This document shows positions 14,622-21,423 of a stretch of 23,292 bases of DNA, piece by piece. Numbering within the stretch: position 1 is the first letter of the stretch; each line of letters opens with the position of its first letter. The position numbers were made by a program, and so were the translations under genes. The stretch covers positions 1-23,292 of the forward strand of contig JAYYZF010000024.1 of the NCBI GenBank assembly GCA_036340215.1, given 5' to 3'. Origin of the DNA: JABJPE01 sp036340215. Lineage in GTDB: Bacteria > Pseudomonadota > Gammaproteobacteria > Comchoanobacterales > Comchoanobacteraceae. The notes under the pieces were generated by a model, which made no database searches, had not been told where the DNA came from, and was given only the letters and a program-made list of their open reading frames with translations.

Positions 14622-15827
14622 TTAGAAGCTTACTTTTAAAGCAGCGCTAAATTGTTCCTGATTAGATAAACCAGACTGAGCAGCATATGGCTCAAACTTA
14701 TCATAGTTTAAGCTGAACTTAGCATTCTTATCAAGCATGTAGTCCATACCTACGTTGATATGCTTTTCTGGAATAGAGGTTGCATAGTCAGACCCAGATG
14801 ATAAAGCCCCGCCGATAGACGTGTTCTCTGTAGTTATACCATCAGCATCTTTTGCTTTTTCGAATCCAATATGTAAGTCAGCTTTTTTATCACCCATCAG
14901 CATATTATATGCAGCTTTGAATGAAGTTACTTCTGGCTCAAGAGTACCTTGAACATCACCATCAGTAGTGAAATATTCTAAGCCAATGTCAAAGTTACGT
15001 ATTTTAAAACCGATCTCGGTGTTGTATGCAGCAACATCATTTGCAAAACTAGTAGTCTTATGAGATGAAGCAGTACCGTTAAGAGCAGCAGCGTTAGATA
15101 CATAAGAAAGGTTGAACTTAAAGCCCATGTCTTTCATTGCACCCATTACTTCACCGGCGTAACCTAAACGGAATCCATACTCGTCCCAGGTATCACTTGT
15201 TTCATTTTCAAAAACAAAGAACTGCATGTCGTATCCAGCATTTGAAGCAAATCCTGCATTTACACTAGTCGTTTGAGCTTGTGTAAGTGCTTGGTTTAAG
15301 CTGTAAACTACTGGGAATGGCTCGTCATAATTGCCGAAAGAAGAATATGCCTTACCAGCTTTCAAATAAACTGGTGATTTTGCAAAATCAGCAATTGTTA
15401 AGTAGGCTTCACTAACACCCATTGTGTCAAGAATTTCGTTACCTGATTGTGGAGTACCATTTGCGTACTCATTAGCAGTTGCCAACATTAAATGAAAATT
15501 CATGTTTTTAGCAATCTTAACATCTGTGAATAAGCTAATATTACGTACATTGAAGCTGTCTTCATGTGCGCCGTCATCATACTGGTCACCAGTGACGTAT
15601 GCTAAAGTAGCCTCGCCACCTAGAGCAAATCTGTCAGCCCAGCAAGATAATACTTCTCTTGACGGGGAGTTTACGTTCATTACACGATCCATTTTTGTAT
15701 CTAAAACTGGACCACAACTGCTTGCTTTTGATGCGCTTTTTGTTTTCGCACCCATAGCAGCATATGCAGAAGTAGTTGCTAAGCTAAGAGCAACAACCGC
15801 TACTAATGGTTTTACTAAAGGTCTCAT
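14622..15827 (-). CDS. LbtU-like outer-membrane barrel protein, Cys-pair type
   Basis: The first-transcribed member of the array, 401 residues. The ATG at 15827 has AGGAG upstream. The signal peptide is MRPLVKPLVAVVALSLATTS ending at AYA. RVMNVNSP (48-55) is flanked by C38 and C62, the same 24-residue spacing as in the 10438-11583 protein, and is followed by CWADRFALGGEATLAYVTG. LFTDVKIAKNMNFHLMLA and YLKAGKAYSSFGNYDEPFP match conserved pieces of the other array members. The barrel ends AALKVSF. Its codon use is visibly less AT-biased than that of its neighbours, as expected of a highly expressed surface protein. It has a consensus -35 promoter with a palindrome at the start point and a strong terminator. 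Iron or siderophore uptake is the family precedent; the true ligand is unknown. Confidence 0.83.
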   Translation of the reverse strand: MRPLVKPLVAVVALSLATTSAYAAMGAKTKSASKASSCGPVLDTKMDRVMNVNSPSREVLSCWADRFALGGEATLAYVTGDQYDDGAHEDSFNVRNISLFTDVKIAKNMNFHLMLATANEYANGTPQSGNEILDTMGVSEAYLTIADFAKSPVYLKAGKAYSSFGNYDEPFPVVYSLNQALTQAQTTSVNAGFASNAGYDMQFFVFENETSDTWDEYGFRLGYAGEVMGAMKDMGFKFNLSYVSNAAALNGTASSHKTTSFANDVAAYNTEIGFKIRNFDIGLEYFTTDGDVQGTLEPEVTSFKAAYNMLMGDKKADLHIGFEKAKDADGITTENTSIGGALSSGSDYATSIPEKHINVGMDYMLDKNAKFSLNYDKFEPYAAQSGLSNQEQFSAALKVSF

Positions 15828-15901
15828 CTAAGAGCTCTCCTATATTCATTAATCCACTGGCTTACAGAAGTAACTATAAGCCTGTTCCTGTGCGCCATTG
15901 A

Positions 15902-15924
15902 TAACCTAATTAGTAATTAAGTTA
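15902..15924. promoter_or_regulatory. 23-bp imperfect palindrome at porin start point
   Basis: TAACCTAATT-AGT-AATTAAGTTA is a two-arm palindrome with one mismatch. Its right end coincides with the predicted start point of the 14622-15827 porin. It could be a repressor operator or the first hairpin of the leader. Confidence 0.4.
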
Positions 15925-15929
15925 GCCTT

Positions 15930-15959
15930 AGAATAACGTCTGAAATAAGCGAATGTCAA
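15930..15959 (-). promoter_or_regulatory. Promoter of the 14622-15827 porin
   Basis: A perfect TTGACA (15954-15959) with an 18-bp spacer and TATTCT (15930-15935) on the minus strand. The start point near 15924 leaves a leader of about 97 nt. Confidence 0.65.
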
Positions 15960-16032
15960 GCACATTTCTTGGCAAAAATAACATTAAAATTCCCCTAAAA
16001 TTAATTGCCATATTTTACATTATGTTACAGGG

Positions 16033-16644
16033 CTAGCAAGCCTCTTCTGCGTATTTTTCACTCAACCAACTGGCAACACCACTAGCGTTAGGCTGCATTG
16101 CATTAGAGCCTTTTTGCCAATCCATAGGGCAAACTTCACCATGCTGCTCAAAGTGCTGTAAACTATCTATAGTACGCAACATTTCAGATATATTTCTACC
16201 AATCGGTAAATCATTTACCAGCTGTGATCTTACAACTTTGTTTTGGTCTATAAGAAATGTAGCCCTAAAAGCTATATTCTCTTCAAAATGCTCAACACCG
16301 TATATTCGGCAAATCTCATGGCTTGTATCAGCAAGCATAGTAAAATTAACTTGGCCAATCCCACCCTTACTTACAGGAGTATTTCTCCAGGCAGCATGTG
16401 TAAATTGAGAATCAATAGAAACCGTTAACACTTCAACACCGCGCTGTTTAAAAGCTTGGATATTTCTGTCCAGGGCAACAAGCTCTGTAGGACAAACAAA
16501 AGTGAAGTCAAGTGGGTAGAAAAATAGCACTGTATACTTAGCCTTAGTCTTATCATAAAACTGATAATTTGCTTCGATACTACCATCAGGCATAACAGCA
16601 GCTGTTGAAAAGTTTGGCGCTTTACGCGAAACAAGAATTGACAT
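16033..16644 (-). CDS. ahpC: Typical 2-Cys peroxiredoxin (AhpC/Prx1 type)
   Basis: This cytoplasmic peroxidase reduces hydrogen peroxide and organic hydroperoxides. From the ATG at 16644 (GGAG at 16653-16656) it has 203 residues; the frame is open 28 codons further upstream, but that extension has no ribosome site. The active site is YPLDFTFVCPTE with P44, T48 and peroxidatic C51; R127 in IAFRATFLID completes it. The resolving cysteine is C172 in HGEVCPMDW. A GGIG motif (94-97) is present without a C-terminal YF, so robust bacterial behaviour rather than hyperoxidation sensitivity is expected. The chain ends in an extra Cys (C203). It is divergent from sodB across 134 bp, and no reductase gene (ahpF) lies beside it. 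The Prx1/AhpC subfamily is firm; the gene symbol is by analogy. Confidence 0.92.
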   Translation of the reverse strand: MSILVSRKAPNFSTAAVMPDGSIEANYQFYDKTKAKYTVLFFYPLDFTFVCPTELVALDRNIQAFKQRGVEVLTVSIDSQFTHAAWRNTPVSKGGIGQVNFTMLADTSHEICRIYGVEHFEENIAFRATFLIDQNKVVRSQLVNDLPIGRNISEMLRTIDSLQHFEQHGEVCPMDWQKGSNAMQPNASGVASWLSEKYAEEAC

Positions 16645-16778
16645 ATATAATTCTCCAGTAAATTCAATTGACTTAAGTGTATATAAAAAAACAGAAAAAA
16701 ACAATAGTAATGCCGCTTGCATCCTCATAGTATTGGTATTAATCTAAATATGGCAAATCAAATTAGAAGGAGAGAAAT

Positions 16779-17366
16779 ATGGCATTTACATTACCAAAAT
16801 TACCCTATAACAAAGACGCTTTGGCGCCATACATATCGGAAGAAACACTCAGCTATCATTATGAGAAACACCATGCTGCTTATGTGAACAAGCTTAATGA
16901 TTTAATTAAAAAGTCGAACTATGCAAGTAAAACTCTAGAGGAGATAATTACTTCAAGTTCTGGAGCTATCTTCAACAACGCAGCACAAATGTGGAATCAT
17001 AACTTATACTGGCACTGTATGACCCCAGAAAAAGGGCAAAAACCATCACCACAGCTTTTAGCTGCTATTGAAAAAAAATTTGGCTCATTAGAGCAATTAC
17101 AAAATGAAATGAAAGCATACGCACTTGCAAACTTTGGCTCAGGCTGGACTTGGTTAGTTGCTGATGAAAATAAAGAGCTTTCCATCTTAAACACAGACGA
17201 CGCCCATAATACTTTAACAACATCTAAAACAGCAATATTTGGCATAGACGTTTGGGAACATGCTTATTATATTGACACTAGAAATGACAGAGGCAAGTAC
17301 ATTGATAATTTCTTTAGTGTGATATCTTGGGATTTCTTATCAGCAAACTTTAACAAGTTAAGCTAG
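16779..17366 (+). CDS. sodB: Iron superoxide dismutase
   Basis: This enzyme dismutates superoxide in the cytoplasm. The 195-residue protein aligns end to end with E. coli SodB (193). Metal ligands are H27 (YHYEKHH region), H74 (MWNHNLYW), D157 and H161 (DVWEHAYYID). Q70 in NNAAQMWNH is the outer-sphere glutamine position typical of iron enzymes. No signal peptide is present. GGAGAG before the ATG supports the start. Its stop overlaps the convergent spmB stop by nine bases. Together with the divergent peroxiredoxin it forms a superoxide and peroxide pair: SodB's product is the peroxiredoxin's substrate. Confidence 0.97.
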   Translation: MAFTLPKLPYNKDALAPYISEETLSYHYEKHHAAYVNKLNDLIKKSNYASKTLEEIITSSSGAIFNNAAQMWNHNLYWHCMTPEKGQKPSPQLLAAIEKKFGSLEQLQNEMKAYALANFGSGWTWLVADENKELSILNTDDAHNTLTTSKTAIFGIDVWEHAYYIDTRNDRGKYIDNFFSVISWDFLSANFNKLS

Positions 17367-17903
17367 AACAAATAGCCACCTACAAATCCAAACAGCAGCT
17401 ATGAGGCCTGCGATATCTGCGATCAGGCCTGATGGCACTGCGTATCTTGTTTTCTTAATACCTACCGCACCAAAATAAACAGCGATGACATAAAAAGTTG
17501 TTTCGGTACTCCCCATGACGGTAGCTGCCATCTTTGCATAAAGTGAATCTGGCCCATAAGTGTGTATCATATCTATCAAAATAGCATTAGATGCAGAACC
17601 AGAAAAAGGTCTAGCTATTGCTAAAGGCAGCATCTCCTTTGGCACACCGATAAACTCAAGCACTCCTCCTAAAATTGCGCCTATGAATTCAATAGCACCA
17701 GAAGCGCGCAACATACCGATAGCCATTATCATAGCAACCAAATATGGTAATATCTTTATAACTAGAGGAAAGCCTTCCTTAGCACCATCTACAAATGAAT
17801 CAAAAACGGATACTTTACGATAAAAACCGTATAGAGGTATACCTGCTATCAGTAGTAGGAATACAATATCAGATATATTTTTACTAAAATCAACAATGCC
17901 CAC
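17358..17903 (-). CDS. spmB: SpmB-type nucleoside-recognition (Gate) membrane protein
   Basis: A 181-residue integral membrane protein with several hydrophobic segments (about 12-30, 48-65, 70-85, 125-150, 158-180). Family motifs are ARPFSGSASNAILIDMI, VMGSTETTFYVIAVYFGAVGI and RYAVPSGLIADIAGL. SpmA and SpmB are named for Bacillus spore core dehydration, but they occur as a pair in many non-sporulating Gram-negatives, where their role is not settled. It starts at a GTG (17903), overlapping the end of spmA by 14 bases, so translation is coupled. Its 3' end overlaps sodB by nine bases tail to tail. Confidence 0.9.
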   Translation of the reverse strand: MGIVDFSKNISDIVFLLLIAGIPLYGFYRKVSVFDSFVDGAKEGFPLVIKILPYLVAMIMAIGMLRASGAIEFIGAILGGVLEFIGVPKEMLPLAIARPFSGSASNAILIDMIHTYGPDSLYAKMAATVMGSTETTFYVIAVYFGAVGIKKTRYAVPSGLIADIAGLIAAVWICRWLFVLA

Positions 17904-18498
17904 TTGTTATCTCTTTTCTATAATAAGTTCTTTTACGAAAAATTGTAACAGCTATTATTGCTACAATAGTAGAACACGAAGTTGCTAGTAGAGTTGAGAA
18001 AACTATATCTGTTGGATTCCTTGCACCAGCAGCAGATAAAAAAGCAATAGCAGAAGCTGGAATTAGTTGCACACTAGAGGTATTAATAGCAAGGAACATG
18101 CACATGGCATCAGTAGCAGTTCCGCTAAAGGGGTTAAGCTTGTTTAACTCTTCCATGGCTTTGATACCAAATGGCGTAGCTGCGTTTGTTAAACCTAGAA
18201 TATTTGCAGTTATGTTGAGGGCCATAGCGCCCATAGCAGGATGGTCAGAAGGCACATCGGGGAACAAGCGACGTAAGACTGGGTGCAAGCACTTAGTCAT
18301 TAACTCAACGAGCCCCGAATCTTCTGCTATTTTCATAATACCAAGCCATAGAGTCATCATCCCAGCCATACCAAGCGCTACATCAAAAGCTAACTTAGCA
18401 CTATCGGTGATAGCCATTACAACCTCATGGACACGCCCATTGATAATGCCAAAAACTACAGATGTAAGTACTAAACAAATCCAAACAATATTTAACAC
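17890..18498 (-). CDS. spmA: SpmA-type nucleoside-recognition (Gate) membrane protein
   Basis: A 202-residue membrane protein that partners SpmB. Hydrophobic segments lie at about 3-20, 40-58, 88-103, 128-155 and 163-185. The recognisable family stretches are NITANILGLTNAATPFGIKAM (95-115), FSGTATDAMCMFLAINTSSVQLIPAS and FLSAAGARNPTDI. It begins with GTG whose G is the last base of the upstream redoxin's TAG stop, so it is translationally coupled to that gene. The presence of spmAB in a non-sporulating lineage points to an envelope or transport role; this is inference. Confidence 0.9.
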   Translation of the reverse strand: MLNIVWICLVLTSVVFGIINGRVHEVVMAITDSAKLAFDVALGMAGMMTLWLGIMKIAEDSGLVELMTKCLHPVLRRLFPDVPSDHPAMGAMALNITANILGLTNAATPFGIKAMEELNKLNPFSGTATDAMCMFLAINTSSVQLIPASAIAFLSAAGARNPTDIVFSTLLATSCSTIVAIIAVTIFRKRTYYRKEITSGHC

Positions 18499-19097
18499 TA
18501 AGCTACTCTCTCAAATGGACGAGGGCTATATTTTGAAATATCGCATCCATATGGTCTAGTATGAGACACTGAAACGGGATATGATGCTATGATTGCATCT
18601 AGGCTGTTAGCAATATAATTGACCTTTGCCCTGGCAACATCTTCAACTAAACTAGAGCGAATACTATCTACAGCACCAATGTATGCAACATAACCGGAAG
18701 CATCAATCACAACAATCTGTGGAACTCTAGTAATACCGTAAAGCTTTGCAACTTCACGCGAGGGATCTAATAGCTCTTTTGTTGAAAATAACTTTTCTTC
18801 ATCTTTTTCTCTACCGACTAGAAGTGTGAGCCAGATAACACCATAATCTTGCGTATACTTTTTCTGTAGCTCTTGCATTTTATTTGAATTATACTGTTTC
18901 TTAACATATGAACAATCTGGGTCTCTCCACTCAAGCACGATAACTTTACCAAAGTAATCACCCAAAGAGACGTTTTGTCCTGAGGTATCTTGTAAGGTGA
19001 AGTTCAGCGCTGGTTTTCCCGAGGAAATTTTGTGTGTCAAGCCAAAACATATCGAGACCGACAACAAGACTAAGACAAAAGAGATTTTTGCTTTCAT
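18498..19097 (-). CDS. Exported redoxin (thioredoxin-fold) protein
   Basis: A 199-residue thioredoxin-fold protein with a signal peptide (about 1-20, MKAKISFVLVLLSVSICFGL), so it probably acts in the periplasm. GKPALNFTLQDTSG (27-40) starts the redoxin domain. The active-site region VLEWRDPDCSYVKKQY has a single C62 instead of a CxxC pair. VPQIVVID (125-132) supplies the cis-proline, and HTRPYGCDISKY places C185 near the C-terminus, similar to the GCNIKW ending of the redoxin at 2432-2995. C62 and C185 could form a peroxiredoxin-like peroxidatic and resolving pair. The ATG has TGGAG upstream. It leads the redoxin-spmA-spmB operon, overlapping spmA by one base. Confidence 0.85.
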   Translation of the reverse strand: MKAKISFVLVLLSVSICFGLTHKISSGKPALNFTLQDTSGQNVSLGDYFGKVIVLEWRDPDCSYVKKQYNSNKMQELQKKYTQDYGVIWLTLLVGREKDEEKLFSTKELLDPSREVAKLYGITRVPQIVVIDASGYVAYIGAVDSIRSSLVEDVARAKVNYIANSLDAIIASYPVSVSHTRPYGCDISKYSPRPFERVA

Positions 19098-19123
19098 ATT
19101 GTACTCCAGTGATAGTAAATCTC

Positions 19124-19151
19124 AGTATATACTATTTTTACTCGTTTGCAA
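19124..19151 (-). promoter_or_regulatory. Promoter of redoxin-spmA-spmB
   Basis: TTGCAA (19146-19151), a 16-bp spacer and TATACT (19124-19129) on the minus strand. The leader would be only about 20 nt. Confidence 0.5.
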
Positions 19152-19231
19152 TGAGAATACTGTCCTACCGAATATAAACTAGGTAAGAGCTTCTAGCCTT
19201 AATAGCCTCTAGCAAAATATCTATAAACAGT

Positions 19232-19260
19232 TTGCTTTTTTAAAAAAAGCGTAGCATATT
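19232..19260 (+). promoter_or_regulatory. Possible promoter of the DUF1460 gene
   Basis: TTGCTT (19232-19237) and CATATT (19255-19260) are separated by 17 bp. The spacer holds most of a loop-less palindrome of T and A runs (19234-19250) that would bend the DNA. The matches are partial, so this is tentative. Confidence 0.3.
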
Positions 19261-19290
19261 TAGTGTAACTTTCTCAGCTATGCAGACACT

Positions 19291-20238
19291 ATGGCAAATA
19301 AAAAAAAGATAAGTGCGTTTATATCAGTCAATTTAATTTTAGTAAATGCTTTGCTGTGCCTTGCTTACGGAAAAATAAACCTATCAGAATATTACTCTCA
19401 AACTCAGGAAAGATTTGTAACAAATAAGATAATCAGAATAAGCAAGTCATTAATAGGTAGTCCATATTCCGAATTCCCTCTGGGAGAGGGCAAGGATTCA
19501 AAGCTAGTGTCAAAGCCAATATATCTCTTAGATGAGTTTGACTGTCTGACCTATGTTGAAACCGTCCTTGCTCTCTCTTTGAGCAAGACTAAAGAAAATT
19601 TTGAAAAAATTTACTCAGACTTGAAATATAACTCCCAAGAAAATGATTTCTTCCATCGCAATCACTTCACTAGTGTTGATTGGAATTATTTCAATCAAAA
19701 AAAAGGTTATCTTACTGATATTACCAAAACGATTAAAGACAAAAATGGTAGAGTTATTGCAGAAATTAATACTACTTTGATAGACAAACCTAGCTGGTAT
19801 AAGAAAATAGCCACAAGTAATACTCTCTGGCAGCGCTATGCAGGTAGAAATCTGACTGAATACGACAAAGCAGAATTAAAAAGATTTATGCGAAAAGCTA
19901 AAGCACAAAAGTCACAATTGAGCTATATCCCGATATCAAAACTTAGAAATAATGTTAAAAGAATAGACCTGAGTGTTTTAGAAAAAATACCTGATGCAAG
20001 TATTGTGGAAATAGTGAGAAAAAACTGGCGTACAAAAAAAATATTAGGCACTGAATTAGACATATCACACATCGGTTTTCTCATAAAAAATAACAATGAG
20101 TTTACCTTTCGTCACGCTCATCAAGGAGATCGAGTAGTAGACATTGATTTCTCTAAATATCTTGAACAAATATCAAAGCAAGCAAGTTTTGCTGGGATAA
20201 ATATTCAAAAAATTAACACTGCACCCGACATAACCTAG
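19291..20238 (+). CDS. DUF1460 (N-acetylmuramoyl-L-alanine amidase-like) protein
   Basis: A 315-residue protein of the DUF1460 family, a cysteine-hydrolase fold related to NlpC/P60 whose members are annotated as amidase-like and act on peptidoglycan fragments. An N-terminal hydrophobic stretch (8-26) should direct export. The nucleophile motif is EFDCLTYVETVLALS with C85. The catalytic His region is ELDISHIGFLIKNNNEFTFRHA, with H260 the likely general base. Between them is a long polar helical insertion typical of the family. The start ATG has no clear ribosome site, so the start is less sure than the gene. It is convergent with anmK, 42 bp away. NagZ and AnmK elsewhere in the window suggest a joint role in cell-wall turnover. 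Confidence 0.82.
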   Translation: MANKKKISAFISVNLILVNALLCLAYGKINLSEYYSQTQERFVTNKIIRISKSLIGSPYSEFPLGEGKDSKLVSKPIYLLDEFDCLTYVETVLALSLSKTKENFEKIYSDLKYNSQENDFFHRNHFTSVDWNYFNQKKGYLTDITKTIKDKNGRVIAEINTTLIDKPSWYKKIATSNTLWQRYAGRNLTEYDKAELKRFMRKAKAQKSQLSYIPISKLRNNVKRIDLSVLEKIPDASIVEIVRKNWRTKKILGTELDISHIGFLIKNNNEFTFRHAHQGDRVVDIDFSKYLEQISKQASFAGINIQKINTAPDIT

Positions 20239-20280
20239 AACAAGTTAAATTAGCTGAGGGGTTAAACTTCTTAAAGTTAA

Positions 20281-21417
20281 TTATAAATTAACCGGTGTCG
20301 TTAAGTTGTATTTACTCAAATCTTTTGTTAGGCCTGGATAAAAGACTCCCATTTTATATGGGCTAACGGCCCCTGTTATTTTAGACATATCAACAATCTT
20401 ATTCTCAATATGAATCTTAGCTAGATATGCAAATGCTGTAGCTTCAACAAGTTTTGGCTCAATACCATATTCTTGAGAGCTTACAACAGTAAAATTGTTT
20501 GAATATGTTTTTAGGATCTCACACAAAAAACAATTATAAACTCCACCACCAGAAATAATAATATCGCCAAACTCTGCATATCTCTTTATATCATTGACTA
20601 CTGTTATAGCAGTTAAATGAGTTAAAGTATGTAAAATATCAACATCCCTAAAATTTTCCAGTGAAAACCTCGTCAGCCATTCTAAATTAAAATCATCTCT
20701 GCCTGTACTTTTGGGGGGACGTTGGAGAAAATATTTGTCTTGTAACATCTTCTCTAATAAAGAAGGCAGTAATACTCCAGACCTGGCGATATTGCCTCCA
20801 TCATCAAAGTCACAATTAAAATAATTTTGTACAAATAAATCTAATAGAATATTGCCAGGACCTGAGTCAAATCCAAGCTCTATCTCATTTTTTGAATTTA
20901 AACACGTAATATTTGCGATACCACCAAAATTAACAATAAAGGTTGCTAAGCCTTTACCTCTAAAAATATACTTATGAAAAACTGGTGCTAATGGCGCGCC
21001 TTGCCCTCCTAAGGCTATATCTTTACGTCTAAAGTCTGCAACAACATTTAGGCCAGTAAGTGTGGCTATTATATTTGGATCTCCTACTTGTAGAGTATAA
21101 GGCTGCTCTAATTCTGGTCTATGTAGTAATGTTTGTCCATGGCTTCCAATCGCTCTTATCTCAGACCTGGGTATCTTTGTAATAGTTAAAAGATGATTTA
21201 CAGCACAAGCAGATAAGCTAGCAAACTCGTAATCGAGACTTAGTAATTCCTTGATACTTGCATCACATGAAAACGATATTACCTTTTCTCTAATTGATCT
21301 TGGTATTTGGTGTGAATAAGAATTTAATATCTTTGTCTTATCTTCACTAAAATCAACTAGTACAACATCAATAGCATCTAGGCTATTGCCAGACATTATA
21401 CCTATGTAGTAATTCAA
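20281..21417 (-). CDS. anmK: Anhydro-N-acetylmuramic acid kinase AnmK
   Basis: AnmK cleaves the anhydro ring of anhydroMurNAc and phosphorylates it to MurNAc-6-phosphate, feeding recycled wall sugar back to metabolism. At 378 residues it is close to E. coli (369). Motifs: IGIMSGNSLDAIDVVLVDF at the phosphate-binding N-terminus, SHGQTLLHRP (92-101), VADFRRKDIALGGQGAPLAP (127-144), GGIANITCL (165-173) and FDSGPGN (183-189). D184 in the last motif is the likely equivalent of the E. coli catalytic Asp182. The usual MSGTSLDG is MSGNSLDA here. It starts with TTG; GGGAG nine bases upstream lies inside the M23 gene's last codons, so the two are coupled. NagZ, which makes the upstream product, is also in the window. 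Confidence 0.95.
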   Translation of the reverse strand: MNYYIGIMSGNSLDAIDVVLVDFSEDKTKILNSYSHQIPRSIREKVISFSCDASIKELLSLDYEFASLSACAVNHLLTITKIPRSEIRAIGSHGQTLLHRPELEQPYTLQVGDPNIIATLTGLNVVADFRRKDIALGGQGAPLAPVFHKYIFRGKGLATFIVNFGGIANITCLNSKNEIELGFDSGPGNILLDLFVQNYFNCDFDDGGNIARSGVLLPSLLEKMLQDKYFLQRPPKSTGRDDFNLEWLTRFSLENFRDVDILHTLTHLTAITVVNDIKRYAEFGDIIISGGGVYNCFLCEILKTYSNNFTVVSSQEYGIEPKLVEATAFAYLAKIHIENKIVDMSKITGAVSPYKMGVFYPGLTKDLSKYNLTTPVNL

Positions 21418-21423
21418 AGCTTA

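Noticed and set aside
16645..16728. 28-codon hydrophobic N-terminal extension of the peroxiredoxin
   Set aside because: It could mimic a signal peptide, but no ribosome site precedes it, while GGAG supports the internal ATG that matches the family's normal start.
18490..18505. 16-bp sequence ATTTAACACTAAGCTA repeated at 23265-23280
   Set aside because: It is exact, but short and AT-rich, and one such match in 23 kb can arise by chance. No other copy was seen, and one lies across a gene junction.
18098..18559. 153-codon plus-strand frame opposite spmA
   Set aside because: It lies entirely antisense to the well-supported spmA gene and the end of the redoxin, and resembles no protein family.
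19234..19250. GCTTTTTTAAAAAAAGC as a terminator
   Set aside because: The palindrome has no loop and lies between two divergent genes where no terminator is needed. It is better seen as a bent-DNA element.
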